A stretch of 19,955 nt of DNA from assembly GCA_902459845.2 (NCBI GenBank), contig CABPSV020000289.1, positions 1-19,955 of the forward strand, written 5' to 3'. Position numbers and translations under genes: made by a program. Below the pieces are notes generated by a model that saw only the letters and a program-made list of their open reading frames with translations, made no database searches and was not told the DNA's origin. Below are positions 10,427 through 18,500 of the stretch, in pieces; position 1 is the stretch's first letter, and each line of letters opens with the position of its first letter. The stretch is from Hepatocystis sp. ex Piliocolobus tephrosceles (taxonomy: Eukaryota > Apicomplexa > Aconoidasida > Haemosporida > Plasmodiidae).

Positions 10427-10696
10427 ATAATATATGTTTTTCTGGTTTCTCTATTAATGTATCAATATTTTTGTTAATTAAAATATTCAAAGTACCAATT
10501 CCTATCAAAAAATATGTTAAGATATATTATATAAATATGTTAATTTATTCTTAAAAAAAAAAAAATGTATACATTTATATTTTTTCTCTGTTCTTATGTT
10601 CCAAATTGTATACATGTAACTTTTATTTATTTTTAAATATACTCTTCAAATTTTGTAATAGTTATAATATGAGGCAGAGCTTAAATGAAATTATAT

Positions 10697-10698
<2 letters not shown>

Positions 10699-10746
<48 letters not shown>
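10699..10746. repeat. Poly(dT) tract of 48 bp near the CCT1 promoter
   Basis: An uninterrupted T48 on the plus strand, which is A48 in the CCT1 sense direction. It lies about 330 bp upstream of the CCT1 start codon. It is a likely nucleosome-depleted element in the promoter region, judging by what is known of poly(dA:dT) tracts. Confidence 0.85.
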
Positions 10747-10747
<1 letters not shown>

Positions 10748-11252
10748 TATACTTGTATAAAACTAAAAAATAAGTGGTACAGAGTACTATTACAATTAAA
10801 AGTACATGTATATGCTTATATACAAAAATTATTTATTTAAATATTTTTCTAAGCATCCATTTAATTCCTTATTTAAGCACTAATTAAATCGTTAATTTAA
10901 ACATGTATTTATGTATGTATATGTAAATTATATATATACATTTACATTTATTTATATGCGTTTTTAAAAACTTCCATTCTATATCTTTAATTGTTAATAC
11001 TTTACATTGCCATACAATTTTTTAATTTATTCCTCTCTATTCATTTTTTTATTTTATTTATACTTTTTATTTTATATATGAATATGTATATATATTCATA
11101 TTGTACGTTTATATAATAATGAAAATATACAATTTAAAAAAGAGAAAAAGAGAAAAAAAAAAAAAAAATTGCTTTTCTCTTCCACTTTGACTTTTTTTTT
11201 TTTTTTGGAGTATACCAACATGTAATGTGATATAAAATCATATGTATGTATG

Positions 11253-11268
11253 TATACATGCATGTATA
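11253..11268. promoter_or_regulatory. 16-bp perfect palindrome TATACATGCATGTATA
   Basis: A perfect inverted repeat centred on CATGCATG in the divergent spacer. TGCATG-type cores are recognised by several Plasmodium ApiAP2 factors in general knowledge of the family, but no factor can be assigned here. It could equally be a by-product of TATG/CATA-rich sequence. Confidence 0.35.
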
Positions 11269-11742
11269 ATATATATATGAGCTTATAATTTCCCTTTAAG
11301 CTATTTTTTTAAAATTAGAAACATCTAACCTTACATATGTAACGCTTTTTCTTTTCTTTTCTATTTTTTATGATTGAACAAAAATTTGTCACATGTACAT
11401 GATTTAGGTGAAATCAATGACAAGGACTTTTAGAAAAGCTATGCGTTTTTTGATTTGTTTAATTTAGTAGGATAAAAATAAAGAAGCAATATGTTTATAC
11501 TTGCGTTCTAACTACCTTAAAGTTTTATTTTTAATAGCAAAAAAAAAATAAAAAAAAAAGAGAATAACTTAAATGGAAAAACAATTTTCATTTTATTTTA
11601 TTTGTTATTTTATATTTTTTAGAAAAATGGCAAATTAAACACACACATGTGGTTCAAATATTTTTTGATTTATTTGCTTATATACATTTATATTTTACTT
11701 ATTTAGTTTGTTATGCATAAATATGCTTTTAATGTAAATACT

Positions 11743-11756
11743 AACACACGTGTGTT
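11743..11756. promoter_or_regulatory. 14-bp perfect palindrome AACACACGTGTGTT
   Basis: A perfect palindrome centred on CACGTG that stands out as GC-rich within sequence of very low GC. It lies about 1.4 kb from the CCT1 start and 1.7 kb from the RPA2 start. CA/TG-rich ACACAC elements occur in Plasmodium promoters. Binding is inferred, not shown. Confidence 0.4.
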
Positions 11757-12266
11757 GAATGTATAGTAATATATGAGAATACAATAAATATACGCGTATC
11801 TACTAATGGTTTTATAAAAAATTTAAAAAGGAAAAAAAAAGAATTAATTCTATATATCTTTCTATATTTTTTATGTTCTTTGTTTTATATACACGTATAT
11901 AAAAAGAATTAAAACAAAACAAAGCAATGTAATTTTATAGGTATCATAAAAAAAGCTTATACAACTATAACTTTTTAGAAATAATGCCTAAAAAAAGAGC
12001 ATTTAACATTTTGTTTATATAATGTATATTTTTTTATTTGTTTAATTACAAAAGAAATAATAACCTTTTTTAATTTTATTTTGTTTACATTAAAAAAAAA
12101 AAACATATATATAAATTCTTTTAAAAAAATCAAATACGTTTTTATAACTTATACTATTACATTGTATTAATATGATTTTTACATTTTTGCAAGATGTATA
12201 AGGAAAAAGCAAAAAAATGGGTCAAAGTTTTAAATTAACTTTCTAACCTTATAATAAATAAGGAAT

Positions 12267-12307
12267 GATGCATTTCACGATATGCATATACATATATACA
12301 TATGCAT
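12267..12307. promoter_or_regulatory. Cluster of three ATGCAT motifs with inverted-repeat arms
   Basis: ATGCAT occurs three times in about 40 bp. The last two copies form the outer arms (ATGCATAT ... ATATGCAT) of an imperfect inverted repeat at 12282-12307. TGCAT is a core seen in ApiAP2 binding sites. The site lies about 1.15 kb upstream of the RPA2 start codon. Confidence 0.35.
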
Positions 12308-12814
12308 CTATTTCTAACATATATAATTTTTATAAAAAGTTTGCATGTGTAAAATAATGTACATGCTTAGGAGAGAAAAAAAAAATAGCTAGCTTTAATG
12401 TCTTTTTTTTTTTTTTGTGTGGAGGAGTTAAATATTTATTTTACAGCAAAAAAATGTATAATTGTGTGTGCTGAAATTATATATTTAACAAAATATATCT
12501 TATTATGCTAAAACTAGTGATATATGTTTATCAGAACTAAAGCTTTTTTTTTTCTCAATGATATATACATTATTTACATGTTTTCTCTGATTTTTTCAAC
12601 ATATATATGCTTTACGTTTCAGTATATTATAGTAGTTAACAGTTTTTTTTTTTTTATAAATTACTCTTCGGGCGTTTTATGTTTAAAAAAATATATACAT
12701 AAGTATTAATGAAAATATTACATATAAAAAGTGTTATGTGTGGAAGTGTTATGTATAGGGTATTATATACGAGCATGAATCACTAGAAATTAAAAACATT
12801 TGAGTCTTAAATAA

Positions 12815-12869
12815 GAAAAAAAAAATAAAAAAAATAAAAAAAATAAAAAAAATAAAAAAAATAAAAAAA
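12815..12869. repeat. 8-bp microsatellite (AAAAAAAT)n
   Basis: About six copies of an A7T unit lie upstream of RPA2, followed by further A-rich AAAATAAT sequence to about 12943. This is simple slippage-prone sequence. Confidence 0.85.
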
Positions 12870-13379
12870 TGATTAAAATGAGATAATAAAAAAAAAAAAG
12901 TGAAAAAAAAAATAATAAAATAAAAATAATAAAATAAAAATAAATGAAGAGTAATACATTACATAATATATAAAATTTATTAAACAGCTATATAAATATT
13001 TTATTTATTTTCATACTTTTATATTTATCATATATATATGTATATATTTTGTTTTTTTACTCATTGTAAGTTCAGTAAGCGTTAAAAATTAAGCTCGACT
13101 GTCATTTATTTAAAAAAAATTGAATAATTGAAAAGGCTTTAAAACATTTTGTTAAATTTATTTATACGCGTATATATACATATATTTGACACTAAATGAC
13201 TGCAGTAAAAATATTATATATATAACAGCTAGGTAAAAAGAAGAATGCGGATTATGAATAAAATTTTGGTAGGCTCATATTTTTTTTAAAAAATACTTAA
13301 ACAAAATCAAGTATAAATTTATTTAAATAAACTAAGTGTATATACGTACATTTACATTAAAATCCTTAGTAATTAAAGT

Positions 13380-13417
<38 letters not shown>

Positions 13418-13450
13418 ACATAAAAACTTAAAAATTAAAAACCACAAAAA

Positions 13451-14272
13451 ATGGATCTAAATTTTGGATTCGGTGCTGATGCATTTTTTGAACAACCAAC
13501 TAGGTCAACGGATAAGGAAAATTCATATGAAACAAAAAAAAGTGGACCTATAGCTGAAAGACAAACATTTGAAGGACAAAATGAAAAAGAAGTACCAAAG
13601 GATTTCTGTGTACCAGTTACTATTAAATTGTTATTAAATAAAATGCGTAATAGTGAAGAGCTTCGTATTCATGATTTTCAAATTAGTGGTATTATTGTAT
13701 TTGGAAGAGTATGTAATATTAAAGTATTAGCTAGTGCTATAGTATTCGAAATATGTGATTATACAGGTAATATTGAAGCAAAATATAATAAAGATGCTAA
13801 AAATGAAAAAGTACAAAATCATATTGAAAATATAAAAGTTAATGATTATATTAAAATAGTCGGTGTTGTTTATTCACCAGAAAATAAATCTGAACAAATA
13901 CAAATAAGTGTATCTTATATTAATAAAGTAGAAGATTGGGTTTCTTATTTCTCTTATTTTACTTGTGATATTATATATTGCAATTTAAAATTAGCAAAGT
14001 TAAAAAATGCACATGCTGCTACTAATGGAATTACAAATGAAAATAAACCATGGTCTCATATAGCATTACATCCCTATTATGACAGATTTGATGAAATAGA
14101 GATTGATATTTTCAAATATTTACACACAAAAGCTGATAAAGAATCAAATCAAGATACTGTTTTTGAAAACCTTACAAAATATCATTCAGAAATAAATATT
14201 CAAAAGGCATTAACTAAGCTAATTGAACAAGGCGAAATAGCTCAATGTGGTGAGATCATAGCTATACCATAA
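13451..14272 (+). CDS. RPA2: Replication protein A 32-kDa subunit (RPA2), putative
   Basis: Middle subunit of the trimeric single-stranded-DNA-binding complex RPA, which protects and organises ssDNA in nuclear replication and repair. It is a single exon of 273 residues, close to the usual 250-280. The start ATGG follows an A-rich leader (ACCACAAAAA). A short N-terminal tail (1-50) has a GFG motif as in other RPA32 proteins but is poor in Ser/Thr, unlike the phosphorylated tail of the human protein. Residues 51-72 (VPVTIKLLLNKM) match the segment before the fold in human RPA32. The OB-fold spans about 73-170 (RIHDFQISGIIVFGRV, then IVFEICDYTGNIEAKY, then DYIKIVGVVYS). The C-terminal winged helix lies at about 207-273 and ends QGEIAQCGEIIAIP; in other eukaryotes this domain binds repair proteins. 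It is transcribed divergently from CCT1. Confidence 0.92.
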   Translation: MDLNFGFGADAFFEQPTRSTDKENSYETKKSGPIAERQTFEGQNEKEVPKDFCVPVTIKLLLNKMRNSEELRIHDFQISGIIVFGRVCNIKVLASAIVFEICDYTGNIEAKYNKDAKNEKVQNHIENIKVNDYIKIVGVVYSPENKSEQIQISVSYINKVEDWVSYFSYFTCDIIYCNLKLAKLKNAHAATNGITNENKPWSHIALHPYYDRFDEIEIDIFKYLHTKADKESNQDTVFENLTKYHSEINIQKALTKLIEQGEIAQCGEIIAIP

Positions 14273-14389
14273 AAAAATAAAAAGTGTAAAAATAAAAATC
14301 CAAAGTAGCTACCAGGATCTAAATAAATAACTGCGAAGGGACAAAATGTAAAAGAATAGTTGCAATGATTTGAAATAACTACGATGGGC

Positions 14390-14438
<49 letters not shown>

Positions 14439-15595
14439 TTTTTTAAAATTATACATATCATAATACTTACATAAATGATATTGAAATTACGTATATTTTT
14501 GTGAAAACATAAAAATAATGAAAAAACAGAACTTTCTCTTTGAAACTAAACATTTGTAATTATCATTACATTATTATTATTATTATTATTTTTTTTTTTT
14601 TTTTTTCCTTTTTCATTTTTTTTTTTTTTGAAACATTCATTTGACTAAAAGGTTTTTTTTTATTCTTTTAAATTTGAGTGCTAATTTTAAATAACCTTAT
14701 ATAATCATATTTTTATTTACTTTTTTACTTTTTTTTTTTTTTTACTATTTTAAATTTTACTATTATTATTATTATTATACATATATAGCAAAAATTTTTA
14801 ACGTAAAACTGTGCTATTAACACCAACTTATTTAACATAAGACCACTAGCACAGCAGCAAAGTAATGCGGATTGATTTTTTATTGAATGTTTTTATTTTG
14901 ATCTTTTGTTTTTAAACATATAAAAAGGACCTTTTAAAATCTATGAATTCAAATGTTCATATATGTGTACATGTAAATTATTACAGTGTATATGCACATA
15001 TGTACATTTCTATACATACACTTACGTATTTTTTACAAATAACAAGATAGTAAAAAATAACTAAGAAAACAAACTACTAATTTAAAAACGTTTATAAAAG
15101 GGATTTATGGTTAAAAATGTATAAGAAAAAAAAAATATTTGTTTAAAAAATGTATAAGAAAAAAAAAATATTTGTTTAAAAAATGTTTAAGAAAAAAAAA
15201 ACATTTGTTTAAAAAATGTTTAAGAAAAAAAAAATATTTGCTTAAAAAATGTATAAGAAAAAAAAAAAAAAAATTTGTTTAAAATGTGTATGGTATATTA
15301 ACCCATACTAAAAAGTAGAACAAATACTTTAACTGGTAATGAGCTGTCATTGAGCTCAGAAATTTGTTTCGTGCTCATATACTACAAGTACATGCACACA
15401 AATGTGTTTCTGCGGATATGTACGAAACATACACATCAACACTATGTACAGACACATATATATATATGTATATGTGTATGTATAATCTGAAACACATTAT
15501 TTTTTAATTTTACAATTTAAGTAAAACTAACTCATGCTATTAAGAGTGTTGTACCTACTCTTAATAATTAAGTCATGCTTCATTCGTTTATCGAT
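14273..15595. other. Convergent intergenic region between RPA2 and the ORP/CRT-like gene
   Basis: Both flanking genes end towards this 1.3-kb spacer, so it holds two 3' untranslated regions and no expected promoter. It contains an A37 tract at 14396-14432, ATT trinucleotide runs near 14571-14590 and 14761-14778, and the 33-bp tandem repeat at 15113-15283. I see no open frame with coding character. Confidence 0.75.
15113..15283. repeat. 33-bp tandem repeat, five copies
   Basis: Five consecutive units of 32-34 bp, each with the pattern AATGTATAAG or AATGTTTAAG, then an A9-A10 run, then TATTTGTTT. The ATGT landmark recurs at 15117, 15150, 15183, 15215 and 15249. The units differ only by single substitutions and A-tract length, which suggests recent amplification. 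It is non-coding and lies in the convergent spacer. Confidence 0.9.
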
Positions 15596-18500
15596 TCAGG
15601 AGCGTATGCGTTTGTCCAATCGTTCGTTCATTCGTTTGTTTGTTTGGTGAATTAAGTAGTGACCCATTTTGTTGTCCACTTTTTGATGAACATTTTTTGT
15701 TTCACCATGCATGTCCATACGTTTACTCTTACTATTCAATAGCACGTTTTGGTAAAAAAAATAACAAACGCCTGTAAAAACAATTATTATACTTATAATG
15801 AAATAAAAAGAAAAGTATTTATCACTATCCAGTATAAAAGGGAAACTGTAAAAATAAAGTACTACTAACGTAATGGGAGTTGATGATTTTAAAATAAGAA
15901 AGCATTCAGCTGATGAATAATTTTTAAAAAATGCTGAAACACTTAAATTAAATAATATATTAATAATTATATAAAGTAAGTAAACATTCAAAGAGTATTC
16001 ACATTTATCATTATTTTCCATTACTTTCCCGGAAAAACACTGTAAACTATCATTAATGAACTTGGTATATGATATATTTTGATTATTATTAAAAAACATT
16101 TGAAAATATATAATTATTGGTAATAACAGTATTTGTATACTTGAAATATTAAACAATAATAATGTGACACTAATTTTATCTGATTCTTTGTTTTTACTTA
16201 TTTCTCTTTTTTTTATTCTTTTTTTTAAATTTGCTTTTATAATTCTATTACTAACATTTCTTCTACCTGAATATGCATTATTTTGTAATTCTACATCTTT
16301 ACTATTATTATTATTATTACTATTGCTATAATTGTCCTCATCACTCCTTTCATAATGAATATTATAATCATTTTTGTATTTAACAATTATGTATTCTTTA
16401 CCCTTGTCGTAGTTAATGTTTTTTATATGTTCATCTTTTGTTGTTACTTTATCCCTACGCACATGATCACATACCTTTATATTATCCATTTGTTCATGTA
16501 CTTTTTTTTTTTCTTTATTAAAATGCACTAGTTGTAAACATTTTAATTTTTCTAGTACATATGCATAATATCGTTTTTTTTTTATTGATGTTGCATGTGT
16601 ATATAAGTACATATATTTTTCAACCTTTTTGTTATAATTTTCTTTATCAATTTTTTTAGCATCTTCTGTAGTATTTATTAGCAATGTTTCATCATCATTA
16701 TTTGTTTTATTATTCATTTTTATTGAATACTCATCAAAGAATATTTCTCTTAATATTCCACTTAAAGCTGTTAAAAAAATAGAGAGTAAACAATAGACAA
16801 CTATTAGTAGTAATATGTATATATTTTTCTACACCTTTATTTTTTTTTTCATTTTTTTGTACTTTATCTTTCTTTTGATATTTTTTATTGGTAACTTGTT
16901 GGCTTTGTTCCTCATCATTATGTGTATGACAAATTTTATCATTAAACCGTGTATTAGTTGCATGAAAACCAAAATCGTTTTTGTCGATAGTAATATCACT
17001 AGCATTGTTACTACTATTTACGCTTATAATAGTACTGTTATTATTACTAACTGTGTGGTATGTACTATTGCTATCAGTACAAACAGTTTCTTTTCTAACT
17101 AAACTAACCATATCAGTAATATGTTTATTCATTTTACAATTATTAAATACACTGTTGGCTTTAAAACTAGCATCACTTCCTTCCTCCAGCTTGTCCATAA
17201 TATTATTTTTTTCATTTTTATACATACTGTTAATACCACCACTGATAATACCATTACATGTACCATTATTACTAATAACATTCTTGTTTTCATTTTTTTT
17301 GTACCTCAATATAAGGTGATTTGAGCCTGGTATGGTAACTTCCACAGATGTTCCCGTTATCCGCACGTTAACTATTATACTTGCAAAATTTTCCATATAT
17401 TCATTATGACAGTGATAAGCAGTTATTGGAGGATGATGTACAACTTGTTCAGCTATAAAATTAAACTTTCTATGTGTTAACTCATATGTTTCACCTAATA
17501 AGGGGTTAAAAGCTTTGTATGTCCTTCCTATTACAGAAGCAAATGGAGAAATAGTAAAAACAGTAACAAACGCTAACCTACTTAAACTATTCATTTCATT
17601 AGATGCATATTTTAATAAATAAATATATTGGAAATCTTCAGATAATCTCTGTAAAAATGATGAGGGTTCATTTAAATAAATTGGCATAGTTATACGTGAT
17701 AAATCTTTACCAATACAATCTTTTAATAATGACCACAAACTTATTTTTATTTCTGTTCTTGGACTCGGTAGTTTTTTTCTTCTTTTTATTTTGTCATCTT
17801 TATATATATCTATATTATGTAAAGGAATACATTTTATATTTTTTTTATTACATAAAGTAATAAGCATTTCATCTCCACTATAATTATTGCTATTATATGT
17901 ATCGACAACATTAACATATGATTCGTCATTAGATACTTTGTTTTCCGTTATATCTTCTTCGTCCAACTCAATTGTGCCTATCGTCGATTTATTGTTCGTT
18001 TCTTTTTTTTGCAACTCACTTTTGTTTACTTTTTTATCAATTACGGCCGAAACATCTTTCTTTTGTTTGTCTTCTGTATCTTTATGTTTTTGCTTGTTCT
18101 TTTTTTTACAGTTTGATTTATTACTATGTTTTTCAATATGTTCAATAGTATGCTCACAAATACTGTTCCTTTTTGTAGTCTCCGTTTTATTTTCTACAAC
18201 ATAGTCACTATTCACATTATTTTTCTCCAATGTATCATCACAACCTGATTGAGCATGATTACTTTTTTCTTTTTTTTCTAATCGAAGATCAGGGTCAACA
18301 ATATTTTTACATAATAATTCTTGTGGTCTATTTATTACCGAATCAGTTACTTTTTCTATATTTTTGTTCACGGTACGATGATTACTTTTATTTGTTATGT
18401 TTGTAGTTTTTATAGGAGTTTTGTTTTTGTTCAAAGTAAAATCATTAGATATGTAATTATCTTGATTGTTAAAAATATTGTTATTTATATTATTTTCAAA

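Larger units (their letters stand above)
10370..13450. promoter_or_regulatory. Divergent intergenic region between CCT1 and RPA2
   Basis: A 3.1-kb spacer between the two divergent start codons, so both promoters and both 5' untranslated regions must lie here. No credible gene is present: the only longer frame, 12524-12709 (plus), is a Phe/Ile/Tyr-rich 61-residue chance frame. There are many homopolymer tracts (T48 at 10699-10746) and (TA)n runs at 10400-10424 and 13385-13415. Three short palindromic or motif-rich sites stand out and are listed separately. Transcription start sites cannot be placed from sequence alone. Confidence 0.75.

Noticed and set aside
12524..12709. 61-codon plus-strand open frame in the divergent spacer
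   Set aside because: Phe/Ile/Tyr-rich composition, homopolymer-driven, no domain, no supporting splice structure. It is typical of chance frames in AT-rich spacer.
16735..17305. Alternative splicing of the ORP exon from a strong-looking donor GAG|GTAC at 17305/17304
   Set aside because: Joined to the acceptor at 16768/16767, it shifts the frame (phase 2 onto a phase-1 exon). The sequence 17304-16836 is stop-free in the coding frame, which argues that it is exon. It remains possible with an unseen acceptor.
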